A stretch of DNA of 64,000 bases from Nocardioides zeae (GTDB lineage Bacteria > Actinomycetota > Actinomycetes > Propionibacteriales > Nocardioidaceae): positions 372,001-436,000 of the forward strand of contig NZ_JAUTAN010000001.1 of assembly GCF_030818655.1 (NCBI RefSeq). The letters are read 5' to 3'. Both the position numbers and the translations under genes were made by a program. Below the pieces are notes generated by a model. That model worked only from the letters and a program-made list of their open reading frames with translations. It was not told where the DNA came from and searched no databases. Below are positions 8,966-16,645 of the stretch, piece by piece. The stretch's first letter is position 1. Each line of letters starts with the position of its first letter.

Positions 8966-10195
8966 ATGAGCTACCCGAGCTATGGCGCACCGGCACAGGG
9001 CGGGGGTGCTCCGGAGTACGCCGGGATCGGCGTGCGGTTCGGCGCGCTCCTCATCGACGGCCTGGTCGTCTCGCTGCCCTACGCGATCCTGCTGGGGATC
9101 GGGGCGGCACTGCCCGACCAGATGGCGATCTTCACCCTGCTGGGCCTCGTGGCGCTGTTCGGCGTCATGGTCGCCAACATCTGGCTCGAGGGCACGAAGG
9201 GTGCCTCCATCGGCAAGAAGGCGCTGAAGCTCAGCACGGTCGGCGCCGACACGCTGCAGCCCATCGGGTTCGGCAAGGCGTTCCTGCGCTACCTCGTCCG
9301 CGGCGCGCTCGGTGCCTGCGCGATCCTGCAGATCGTCAACGCGGTCATCGCGAACGGCGACAGCCGCAAGCAGTCCTGGCACGACAAGACCGTCGGCAGC
9401 GTCGTCGTGCGCACCGCCTCGCTCGCGGGCGCCTCGGCCGGCGGCGGTGCGTACGCCGCGGAGCCGGGGTACGACCAGGGCGGGTACGACCAGGGCGGCT
9501 ACCAGCAGGGCGGCTACGACCAGGGCGGCTACCAGTACGACCAGGGTGGTCAGGGCAGCCAGGACCAGGGCGGCTACGAGCAGTCCCCGTGGAGCCAGCA
9601 GTCCACCGGCTACGAGACCGGTTCCACCGGGTACGACGCGGCCCCGGCCTCGGGCGGGTACGAGCAGCCGTCCGGCGACGGGGGCGGCTACGCGCCGTAC
9701 GGGCAGCAGGACGCGCCGGCCGACCCCTACGCCCCGCCCGCGGGCGCGACGCCGAGCGCCTCGACCCAGCCCATCCCGACCGACGCGCCGGGCGCCCCGT
9801 CGTCGACGGGCGGGTGGGGAGCACCCGCTGCGGCGGCAGCGTCGTCGTCGGGACCGGCCGCTCCGGCCGAGCGGGCCAAGATCGTGCGTCTCGTGATGGA
9901 CGACGGCACGGTCCTGCCGCGCGGCGAGCGCGTCGTGGTCGGCCGCTCCCCGGTCGACGCCGCCGGCGGTCTGTGCCACGTGCTGGCCGACCCGGGCCGG
10001 AGCCTGTCGAAGTCGCACGCCGCGTTCGTGCGCTCCGGGGAGGACATCACGGTCGAGGACCTCAACTCCACCAACGGCGTGGCCGTCTCCCGTGACGGTT
10101 CGGAGTTCCTCGTGCAGCCGGGCGCGGTGACGCCGCTGCGCGTGGGCGACAAGGTGCTCATGGGCGACCGCCACGTGGTCGTCGAGGAGATCTGA
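8966..10195 (+). CDS. RDD-family membrane protein fused to a C-terminal FHA domain
   Basis: 409 residues in three parts. An RDD domain (about 18-150) has hydrophobic helices and the GIGVRFGALLIDGLVVSLPY start. A low-complexity linker (about 165-300) is built from repeats of GYDQGG/GYQQGG and then Ala/Pro/Ser. An FHA domain (about 310-409) has GRSP, SLSKSHAAF and LNSTNGV. The FHA module should bind phosphothreonine, so the protein is probably a membrane-anchored acceptor for Ser/Thr-kinase signalling. GAGGAGG precedes ATG. Tyr/Gln/Gly linkers also occur in mycobacterial FHA proteins. Confidence 0.85.
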   Translation: MSYPSYGAPAQGGGAPEYAGIGVRFGALLIDGLVVSLPYAILLGIGAALPDQMAIFTLLGLVALFGVMVANIWLEGTKGASIGKKALKLSTVGADTLQPIGFGKAFLRYLVRGALGACAILQIVNAVIANGDSRKQSWHDKTVGSVVVRTASLAGASAGGGAYAAEPGYDQGGYDQGGYQQGGYDQGGYQYDQGGQGSQDQGGYEQSPWSQQSTGYETGSTGYDAAPASGGYEQPSGDGGGYAPYGQQDAPADPYAPPAGATPSASTQPIPTDAPGAPSSTGGWGAPAAAAASSSGPAAPAERAKIVRLVMDDGTVLPRGERVVVGRSPVDAAGGLCHVLADPGRSLSKSHAAFVRSGEDITVEDLNSTNGVAVSRDGSEFLVQPGAVTPLRVGDKVLMGDRHVVVEEI

Positions 10196-10230
10196 CCCAC
10201 CGCCCACCGGGCGCGAGACGTGCGCGGGTC

Positions 10231-10269
10231 GGGGCCGGGACGAGCGGAAAACCGCTCGCTCCCGGCCCC
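10231..10269 (+). terminator. Hairpin terminator after the RDD-FHA gene
   Basis: A long, slightly imperfect stem (10231-10247 with 10252-10269) closes an AAAA loop. There is no U tract. The -10 box of the next gene follows about 10 bp later. Confidence 0.7.
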
Positions 10270-10293
10270 GGTGCCGTCCTAGGGTCGCCGGCC

Positions 10294-11322
10294 ATGAGCA
10301 CCGTCCAGGTCGAGCGTCTCGACCCCGCGTCCCCGGGCTTCGACGACGCGGTCCGCGCCTGGCACGGGGTGTACGAGGCCGCGTGCCGCTACGGGCGCGC
10401 GTCCCGGGCCAACACGTGGTCGCTGGAGCACCTGCGCGGGGGCGTGACGTCGGACCGCCCCGACCTCGCCCGGCACGCCTACGTGGCGCGCGTCGACGGC
10501 GAGGTCGTGGGCGGGGGGATGCTGTCGCTGCCCCGGCTCGACAACCTCACGACGGCGAACCCCGACGTGTGGGTCCCGGTCGAGCAGCGCCGCCGCGGGA
10601 TCGGCCGCGCCGTCCACACGGCGATGGTCGCCGACGCGGTGGCGCAGGGCCGCACGGTCCTCCAGGCGGGGGTCCACCAGGGTCCGGGGGAGCAGGGCGA
10701 GGACCTCGGCGGACCGGGCTTCGCGGCGGCGCTGGGCTACGAGGTCGCGCTCGTCGAGCTGCAGAGCCGTGTCGACCTCCCGCTCGACCTCGTGCGGCTG
10801 GACGCGCTGGCCGCCGCGGCGGCGCCGCACCACGCGGCGTACACCCTGCGCTCCTGGGAGGGCCCGGTCCCCGAGGACCTCGTGGCCTCGTACGTCGAGC
10901 TCGACGCCGTCGTCGACGTCGAGGCCCCGTCGGGCGACCTCGAGATCGAGCCGCTGCACGCGGACGTCGACGTGTGGCGCCACAAGGAGCGGGAGGCCGC
11001 CGCGCAGGGGCGGCGGAACGTCTCCACCGCCGCGGTGGCGCCCGACGGGGACGTGGTCGCGCTGACGGAGCTCTGGGCGAACGACCACGAGCCCGCGCGG
11101 CTCCACCAGTGGAGCACCATCGTGCGTCGCGACCACCGGGGCCACCGGCTGGGGCTGGCGACCAAGGTGGCCAACCAGCGGCTGGCCCAGGAGCGGTTCC
11201 CCGAGGCCCGCCAGGTCGTGACCTGGAACGCGGAGAGCAACGCGCACATGCTCGCCGTCAACGTCGACCTCGGCTTCCGGGTGGTCGAGCGGACGTGCTC
11301 GGTGCAGCTCCGCCTCGGGTGA
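10294..11322 (+). CDS. GNAT-family N-acetyltransferase (two GNAT domains)
   Basis: A 342-residue protein with two acetyltransferase folds. The first (about 1-160) has VWVPVEQRRRGIGRAVHTAM, matching motif A (Q/RxxGxG/A) that binds acetyl-CoA pyrophosphate. The second (about 185-342) has IVRRDHRGHRLGLATKVANQ and ends with VTWNAESNAHMLAVNVDLGF. Tandem GNAT proteins of this size are common in actinomycetes; the substrate is unknown. TAGGGT lies 8 nt before ATG without a ribosome site, so the message is probably leaderless. Confidence 0.85.
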   Translation: MSTVQVERLDPASPGFDDAVRAWHGVYEAACRYGRASRANTWSLEHLRGGVTSDRPDLARHAYVARVDGEVVGGGMLSLPRLDNLTTANPDVWVPVEQRRRGIGRAVHTAMVADAVAQGRTVLQAGVHQGPGEQGEDLGGPGFAAALGYEVALVELQSRVDLPLDLVRLDALAAAAAPHHAAYTLRSWEGPVPEDLVASYVELDAVVDVEAPSGDLEIEPLHADVDVWRHKEREAAAQGRRNVSTAAVAPDGDVVALTELWANDHEPARLHQWSTIVRRDHRGHRLGLATKVANQRLAQERFPEARQVVTWNAESNAHMLAVNVDLGFRVVERTCSVQLRLG

Positions 11323-11334
11323 GGCCGGGTCCGC

Positions 11335-11340
11335 TAGATT
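11335..11340 (+). promoter_or_regulatory. -10 box of a leaderless promoter (TerD gene)
   Basis: TAGATT lies 8 nt before the GTG start. With transcription starting 6-8 nt after a -10 box, the first transcribed base would be at or next to the start codon. There is no purine-rich ribosome site. Confidence 0.55.
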
Positions 11341-11348
11341 CACGTCTC

Positions 11349-12701
11349 GTGATCACCTTGGCGAAGGGCGCCAACGCGCCGCTGTCCGCGACGAACCTCT
11401 CCGTCACCGTGGACGTGGCCGCGGCCGCGGACCTCTCCGCGCTGCTCGTCACCGAGGCAGGCAAGGTGCGCAGCGACGCCGACTTCATCTTCTACAACCA
11501 GCCCAGCGGGCCGGGAGTGACCTGCGTGCCGGCGTCCGGTGGCCAGGGCTGGCGCGTCGACGTCGACCTCGCGGCGGTGCCGGCGGACGTCCACGCCGTG
11601 CGCCTCGTGACCTCGCTCGACGACGGCGGCAAGGTGTTCGGGCAGGTGGGCCAGCCCGTCGCGCGCATCGCCAGCGGCGGCCAGCCGGTCGCCGAGTTCC
11701 CGATGACGGGCCTCGACCGCGAGACGATCGTCGTCATGGTCGAGCTCTACCGGCGCAACGGGGAGTGGAAGGTGCGGGCGGTGGGCCGGGGGTACGACGG
11801 CGGCCTCGCCGACCTCATCCGCGACCACGGCGTGAGCGTCGACGACGAGCCCGCGGCCCCGGCCGCGCCTGCTCCGGCGGCAGCCCCGAGCTACCCGCCC
11901 GCGCCCCAGCAGCCGCCCGCTGCGCCGAGCTACCCGCCGAGCGCGCCGTCGTACCCGCCGGCCGCGCCGTCGTCCCCGCCGAGCGCCCCGAGCTATCCGC
12001 CCGCGCCCCAGCAGCCGCCGGCGGCGCCGAGCTACCCGCCGAGCGCGCCGTCGTACCCGCCGGCTGCATCGCAGCAGTCCCCGCAGCAGCAGCCCCCGCA
12101 GGGTGGGGGCGAGGTGAGCCTCCGCAAGGGCGCCTCGGTCTCGCTGCAGAAGGGCCAGCGCGTCCGGCTCACGAAGGACGGCGGCCAGAAGCTGACGCAG
12201 GTGCGCATGGGCCTGGGGTGGGACCCGATCCGCAAGGGGGGCCTGTTCGGGTCGCGTGAGGTCGAGATCGACCTCGACGCCTCGGTGGTGCTCTTCGCGA
12301 GCGGGCAGCCCGTCGACCTGGCGTTCTACAACAACCTGACGACCCGCGACGGCTCGGTGCGCCACCTCGGGGACAACCGGACGGGCGAGGGCGACGGCGA
12401 CGACGAGACCATCGTCGTCGACCTCACGCGGGTGCCGGTGCACGTGGACACGCTGGTGTTCATCGTGACGAGCTACGCCGGGCAGACGTTCCAGCAGGTG
12501 CAGAACGCCTTCTGCCGGCTCATCGACCACGCGGACGGGGAGCTGGCTCGCTACACGCTGACCGGTGGGCTGCCCGTGACCGGCATGGTGATGGCGAAGG
12601 TCTACCGCGAGGGCGGCGACTGGAAGCTGCAGGCGATCGGCGACGGCGTCAACGCCAAGGTGCCGGGCGAGGCCGTCCCGCAGCTGGCGAAGTTCCTGTG
12701 A
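11349..12701 (+). CDS. Tandem TerD-domain protein
   Basis: A 450-residue protein with two TerD-type calcium-binding beta-sandwich domains, about 1-165 (LAKGANAPLSATNLSVTVDV to VRAVGRGYDGG) and about 260-450 (LRKGASVSLQKGQRVRL to LQAIGDGVNAK). Between them is a Pro/Ser/Tyr-rich linker from a 102-bp direct DNA repeat (copies near 11889 and 11991). Acidic motifs such as NRTGEGDGDDETI fit the Ca-binding sites of the family, which acts in tellurite and general envelope stress. Likely leaderless. A second, frameshifted TerD gene follows 13 bp downstream. Confidence 0.88.
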   Translation: MITLAKGANAPLSATNLSVTVDVAAAADLSALLVTEAGKVRSDADFIFYNQPSGPGVTCVPASGGQGWRVDVDLAAVPADVHAVRLVTSLDDGGKVFGQVGQPVARIASGGQPVAEFPMTGLDRETIVVMVELYRRNGEWKVRAVGRGYDGGLADLIRDHGVSVDDEPAAPAAPAPAAAPSYPPAPQQPPAAPSYPPSAPSYPPAAPSSPPSAPSYPPAPQQPPAAPSYPPSAPSYPPAASQQSPQQQPPQGGGEVSLRKGASVSLQKGQRVRLTKDGGQKLTQVRMGLGWDPIRKGGLFGSREVEIDLDASVVLFASGQPVDLAFYNNLTTRDGSVRHLGDNRTGEGDGDDETIVVDLTRVPVHVDTLVFIVTSYAGQTFQQVQNAFCRLIDHADGELARYTLTGGLPVTGMVMAKVYREGGDWKLQAIGDGVNAKVPGEAVPQLAKFL

Positions 12702-12714
12702 GGCCGTCCCGGCG

Positions 12715-14275
12715 ATGACGACGCTGGTCGCCGGGCAGAACGCCCCCTGGCCCCACCCCGCCTGCCGCGTCGTCGCGGACGGGGTGGCGCTCGCGGTCCT
12801 GCCGCTGCGCGCCGACGGACGCGTCGTCGACCCGGCCCACGTCGTGCACGCCGCGGGGGAGGTGCACCTCGGCCTCGCAGACGTGCCGGCCGAGTGCGAC
12901 CGGCTCCTCCTCGTCGGCCTCGACCCGGGACTGGCGCGCCTCGACCTGCTCGACGGCGCCGGGGCGACCGTGCTCCGGATCGACGTGCAGCCCGACCCCG
13001 CCGCCCGCGCGACCGCGGGTCGTCGCGCTCGTCGAGGTCTATCGGCGGGCGGAGACGTGGAAGGTGCGCGCGGTCGCCCGGACGTACGCCGCGGGAGCCG
13101 CCGACGTCGAGCACCACCACGGGGTGCCGGCGGGGGTGCTGGCGCCTGCGCCGTCTGCGCCGGCCACTTCCGCCCCGCCGCAGCCGCCCGCGGAGGTCGA
13201 CCCGGCGCGGGCCGTGCAGCTCGTCGGGATGGTGCTCCAGGACGCCGCGCGGAGTGCCGCGTCGTACGAGTCGAGCGTCGCGTTCGCCGACGGCCAGCTG
13301 GAGCGGGACCTCGACGCGTCGGTCGCCGACCCGGCCCTCCGGGTGTCGGCGGCCGGGGACGCCGCGCGGGCGCAGGCGCAGGCGCGACGGGACGATCTCG
13401 TCCGCCGGGCCCGGGAGTCGCACCTGCGGGACCTCGCCGCGCTGCGGGCCGAGGTGGCCGGCATCGAGCGGGTGCTGCCCCCGGCGATCGCGCGCTGGGA
13501 CGTCGCGCCCACCGCGCCGGTGCCGCCGGTGCCGCCGCCGGCGGTGCGCGCCGGGGAGATCACGCTGCCGCACCTGCTCGAGGTGCCGGGCGCCGACTTC
13601 CGCCTGCCGATGATCTGCGGGGTCCCCGGTCGCCCGCTCCTCGTGACCACCGACGAGGGCGGCGACGGTGCCGCCACCGCCGTGGCCCGCGCGCTGGCCC
13701 TGCGGTCGGTCCTGTCCCTCCTGCCCCACGGCCCCCGGCTCGTCGTCGTCGACCTGGGGGGCACACGGGGCGACGCGGGGCTCCCTCCGGGGGTCGCCGG
13801 TCCGCCGGTCACCGGGGCGGCGCAGCTGACGCGGGTGCTGGCCGACCTGGTGCACCGGGCCGACCTCGTCGCCGTCGCCGACCGGGAGCGCATGGTCGAC
13901 GCGCTCGACCCCGAGCTGGCCCGCCCCGTCGTGCTGCTGCTCCTCGACGTCCCGACGTTGTGGGAGAGCGAGGCGGTGCCGCTGCTCGACACGTTGGTGG
14001 CCGGGCCGGGGTACGGGGTCCAGCTCGTCCTCACCGGACCCGGCGACGTCCCCCGCGTCGGCAGCGACGCCGAGCGTCGTCTCCTCGCCCGCGCCTGGGG
14101 GTCCTCCCTGCGCCTGCCGAGCGGTGTCGGGGGCCACCTCGCCGACACGTTCGCGGAGGTGGCGTGGACGTTCCTCCCCGACACCGGCCCGAGCGACCCG
14201 CACGCCCTACCGCACCTCCTCGGCGCCCACGCCCCGCTCGACGGGTGGCGCGACGGGATCGTGCCGCGGGGATGA
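12715..14275 (+). pseudogene. TerD-domain protein with FtsK-like C-terminal region, interrupted by a frameshift
   Basis: Frame 1 from ATG encodes a degenerate TerD start (LVAGQNAPWPHPACRV to ATVLRIDVQPDPAARAT) and then loses similarity. From about 13019 the next frame continues with VVALVEVYRRAETWKVRAVARTY, aligning directly with VVMVELYRRNGEWKVRAVGR in the neighbouring TerD protein. Removing one G from the GGG at 13017-13019 restores a single 519-residue reading frame. The break is either a real one-base insertion or a sequencing error in a G run. The gene starts 13 bp after the first TerD gene and probably shares its transcript. Confidence 0.7.
13064..14275 (+). CDS. Downstream open part of the frameshifted TerD gene (FtsK-like region)
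   Basis: If read from the internal GTG, this gives 403 residues: the end of the TerD domain, a Pro-rich linker, a helical segment (about 50-140, AVQLVGMVLQDAARSAASYE onward) and a C-terminal alpha/beta domain. That domain has ARALALRSVLSLLPHGPRLVVVDLGG and VVLLLLDVP, resembling the ATPase-like half of large FtsK/SpoIIIE-type TerD-associated proteins. No intact Walker A motif is visible (TDEGGDGAAT occupies the position), so ATP hydrolysis is doubtful. The N-terminal truncation is explained by the upstream frameshift; this is probably not a separate gene. Confidence 0.5.
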   Translation: MRAVARTYAAGAADVEHHHGVPAGVLAPAPSAPATSAPPQPPAEVDPARAVQLVGMVLQDAARSAASYESSVAFADGQLERDLDASVADPALRVSAAGDAARAQAQARRDDLVRRARESHLRDLAALRAEVAGIERVLPPAIARWDVAPTAPVPPVPPPAVRAGEITLPHLLEVPGADFRLPMICGVPGRPLLVTTDEGGDGAATAVARALALRSVLSLLPHGPRLVVVDLGGTRGDAGLPPGVAGPPVTGAAQLTRVLADLVHRADLVAVADRERMVDALDPELARPVVLLLLDVPTLWESEAVPLLDTLVAGPGYGVQLVLTGPGDVPRVGSDAERRLLARAWGSSLRLPSGVGGHLADTFAEVAWTFLPDTGPSDPHALPHLLGAHAPLDGWRDGIVPRG

Positions 14276-14277
14276 CG

Positions 14278-14566
14278 GCGTCGAGTTGGGTTGGACGGCG
14301 CGGCGTGGGCGTCGAATTGGGTTGTACGGCGCGGCGGGTGCGTCGAGGTGGGTCGGACGGCGCGGCGGGTGCGTCGAGGTGGGTTGTACGGCGCGGCGGG
14401 TGCGTCGAGGTGGGTTGTACGGCGCGGCAGGCGCGTCGAGTTGGGTTGAACGGCGCGGTGCGGTGCGTCGAGGTGGGTTGAACGGCGCGGCGGGTGCGTC
14501 GAGTTGTCATGTACGCCGTGGTGCGGGCGGGGACTTGTTGCTGCGTACGTGACAACTCGCCGCCGG
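14278..14566 (+). repeat. 31-bp tandem repeat array, cluster 1 (seven units plus boundary hairpin)
   Basis: Units begin at 14278, 14309, 14340, 14371, 14402, 14433 (32 bp) and 14465. Consensus: GCGTCGAGKTGGGTTG followed by NACGGCGCGGCGGGT. An eighth unit changes to CGAGTTGTCATGTACGC (14500-14516), which pairs with GCGTACGTGACAACTCG (14543-14559), forming a 17-bp stem with one G:T-type mismatch. The right edge (14548-14566) is 18/19 identical to that of cluster 2 at 25886-25904. The 362-bp gap between the broken TerD gene and the HNH gene holds this array plus the HNH promoter. There are no spacers, so it is not CRISPR. Confidence 0.9.
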
Positions 14567-14588
14567 CCTCGGATCGGTCATCCGCAGG

Positions 14589-14631
14589 TCACCACCGAGA
14601 GGTGGTGATCGCACACGTGTTCGATTAGAGT
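14589..14631 (+). promoter_or_regulatory. HNH gene promoter with overlapping operator-like dyad
   Basis: A perfect 8-bp dyad, TCACCACC (14589-14596) and GGTGGTGA (14601-14608), flanks a GAGA centre. TAGAGT (14626-14631) is a -10 box 6 nt before the ATG, so the dyad covers the -35 region. This suggests repression, possibly autogenous; no regulator is identified. Confidence 0.5.
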
Positions 14632-14637
14632 GGGGTC

Positions 14638-16119
14638 ATGGATCGGGGGACCCAGCACACGGCGACTGCGTTGATCGGCGCGGTCCGCGAGCTCACACAC
14701 GCTGCTCGCGCCGCAGAGGCGGCCGCGTTCGTCGCGGTCGGCGACTGGGCCGCAGCGCACACCTCGGACGAGGTCGTCGGGGACCCGATCACGGCATTGG
14801 GCGAGTGGCACGAGGAGTCTTACGCCGAGACCCTGGCCGGGGACCAGTTCCTCGAGCTGGGGGGCCCTGGAGCGCCTGTGGTGGCGGAGTTCTGCATCGG
14901 GGAGGTCGCCGCTGCTCGTGGGTGTTCGTTCGACGCAGCGCGACGGTTGGTGGGTGATGCGGTGGAGCTGCGCTACCGCCTCCCGCGTGTCCACGCGCGG
15001 ATCGCTGCGGGTGAGGTCGACGTGTGGCGGGGACGGCGGATCGCGCAGGCGACGCGGACGTTGACGTTCGAGGCGGCGAGCTTCGTTGACCGGCATGTCG
15101 CGTACGTCGCTGGCAAGGCCACCGGTCCTGAGGTCGATCGGTTGGTGGCGGAGGCGGCGGCTCGGTTCGACCCCGAGACCACCGAGGCGGAACGGGGTGA
15201 GGCTGATGGGGGCCGGCACCTGACGATCGAGCTGGGCGACGTCGCCTACGCCGACCCGTTGACCGGGACACTGCGCGGGACCGTGGACGTCCACGGGACG
15301 CTCGATATGGCCGACGCGCTTGATCTGGAACGCACGGTCGCGCACGTGGCGCGGCAGCTGGTCGACCTGGGCTGCGATCAGGACCTCGACGTACGCCGCT
15401 CCATCGCCCTCGGAGAGATCGCCCGGCGCTGCGACGGAATCAGCACGCTCGAGTACGACGCGGACCAGCCGCCCACGCAGCCGCCCACGCCGACACGCAC
15501 TCGGCGTGAGGTGGTGCTCTTCGTGCACCTCGACCAGGCCGCCATCACTGGCACGCTCAACGGCATGGGTCCGGGGATCGACGCCTGCACCGGCACCACC
15601 GGGATCGACCTGGCCCGGCTCGACACCCCCGGCGCACCCCGCGGCGCAATCACCGCCGAGCAGGTCCAGGCCTGGTGCGCCAGCCCCGACACCACCGTCA
15701 CGATCAAGCCGGTCATCGACCTCAACCAACACGACGCCGTCAACGGCTACACCGCACCGGACCGGATCGCCGACCACGTCAGAGCCCGCTGGCCCAGATG
15801 CGTGTTCCCGTTCTGCACCCGCAGCTCACGCACCGCTGACCTCGACCACTGCCAGGCCTACGACCACAACGGCCCACCCGGCCAGACCTCGACCAAGAAC
15901 CTGTTCCCGCTCTGCCGGCGCCACCACCGCATGAAGACCCATCGCGAGCTCAAGGCTGGGAACCGGTGGACCTACCGCCCCACCGACCCCACCCGGAACG
16001 AGCCACCGAACGCCCTGATCTGGACCAGTCCGATGGGCCTGCGCTACCTCGTCGACCGCGACGGCACCCGACCCTGGCCGCCACCCGATGAGGCACGAGA
16101 CCAGACGCACAAGACCTGA
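14638..16119 (+). CDS. DUF222 / HNH endonuclease (13E12-repeat family)
   Basis: A 493-residue protein. Residues about 20-330 are the DUF222 region; about 385-440 form an HNH nuclease with zinc-type spacing (CVFPFCTRSSRTADLDHC, then NLFPLCRRHHRMKTH). These 13E12-type genes are multi-copy in mycobacteria and nocardioforms and are regarded as mobile or selfish; the DNA target is unknown. TAGAGT lies 6 nt before ATG and no ribosome site is present, so it is probably leaderless. The DNA looks visibly less GC-rich at wobble positions than its neighbours. Repeats flank it on both sides, fitting an acquired patch. Confidence 0.88.
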   Translation: MDRGTQHTATALIGAVRELTHAARAAEAAAFVAVGDWAAAHTSDEVVGDPITALGEWHEESYAETLAGDQFLELGGPGAPVVAEFCIGEVAAARGCSFDAARRLVGDAVELRYRLPRVHARIAAGEVDVWRGRRIAQATRTLTFEAASFVDRHVAYVAGKATGPEVDRLVAEAAARFDPETTEAERGEADGGRHLTIELGDVAYADPLTGTLRGTVDVHGTLDMADALDLERTVAHVARQLVDLGCDQDLDVRRSIALGEIARRCDGISTLEYDADQPPTQPPTPTRTRREVVLFVHLDQAAITGTLNGMGPGIDACTGTTGIDLARLDTPGAPRGAITAEQVQAWCASPDTTVTIKPVIDLNQHDAVNGYTAPDRIADHVRARWPRCVFPFCTRSSRTADLDHCQAYDHNGPPGQTSTKNLFPLCRRHHRMKTHRELKAGNRWTYRPTDPTRNEPPNALIWTSPMGLRYLVDRDGTRPWPPPDEARDQTHKT

Positions 16120-16194
16120 TCCCGACCAGCACGACCCGCCGCCCGGCCGCACCCGTGGTCGGGCGGCGAAGCGTGCCGCCAGACCTGCCACCAC

Positions 16195-16273
16195 CGCGCA
16201 TGACGTCCGGCGACCGGGGCTCGGGACGTCATGCGCTCCGGTCGCCGGGGCCACCGCCTCGCATGACGTCCGC
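16195..16273. repeat. Palindromic GACGTCATGCG repeats, cluster 2 (three arms)
   Basis: Three arms in alternating orientation: CGCGCATGACGTCCGG (16195-16210), CGGGACGTCATGCG (16222-16235) and TCGCATGACGTCCG near 16260-16272. The centre between the second and third arms shares GCCGGGGCCACCGC with copy 1 (158-207) in opposite orientation. It occupies most of the convergent gap between the HNH gene and the DUF2087 gene. An 11-base match (GACGTCATGCG) also covers the DUF2087 start codon at 16562-16572, possibly by chance. Confidence 0.7.
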
Positions 16274-16287
16274 GCAGACCCCGGTGC

Positions 16288-16569
16288 CTAGTCGAGCGCG
16301 ACCGACCCGCCGGAGCGCCAGTACCGGCTGGCCTCGCGCGTCAGGAACCCGTCGTCGACGAGGTACCGCCGCAGCGCCGCCACGTCCGGGTGGAACCGGC
16401 GCAGCACGGCGTTCACCTCCACCTCCGGGTAGACGACGCCGAGCTCGAACGCCTGCACCACGTGGTCGAGCACGAGCAGCTGCTTGCGCCGCTTGGTCGG
16501 GATCGTGTGCAGGGCGCCGTCGGCGTCGAGGAACTGGGCCACCACCCGAGCGGCATCCGCAGACGTCAT
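16288..16569 (-). CDS. DUF2087 domain protein (putative small regulator)
   Basis: 93 residues matching the DUF2087 pattern: AQFLDADGALHTIPTKRRKQ at the start, then VYPEVEVNAVLRRFHPDVAALRRYLVDDGFLTRE. In other bacteria the domain is found at the C terminus of ArsR-type regulators; here it stands alone, with wing-helix-like spacing. TACGGT lies 6 nt before ATG on this strand with no ribosome site, so it is likely leaderless. The next plus-strand gene starts 76 bp away, making a compact divergent promoter. Confidence 0.82.
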   Translation of the reverse strand: MTSADAARVVAQFLDADGALHTIPTKRRKQLLVLDHVVQAFELGVVYPEVEVNAVLRRFHPDVAALRRYLVDDGFLTREASRYWRSGGSVALD

Positions 16570-16645
16570 GCGACGACCGTACGACCGGACCCGCCGGGCC
16601 GGCCACCGCGTTTCGACGGCCCGGCCGCGGGGACCCTGCACCGTC

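Noticed and set aside
12894..13613. Long Arg/Ser-rich open frames overlapping the TerD, hupB and smc genes
   Set aside because: They are shadow frames produced by high third-position GC; they lack ribosome sites and recognisable domains.
14278..14566. 31-bp array as a CRISPR
   Set aside because: Units are directly abutting with no unique spacers, vary internally, and there are no cas genes nearby.
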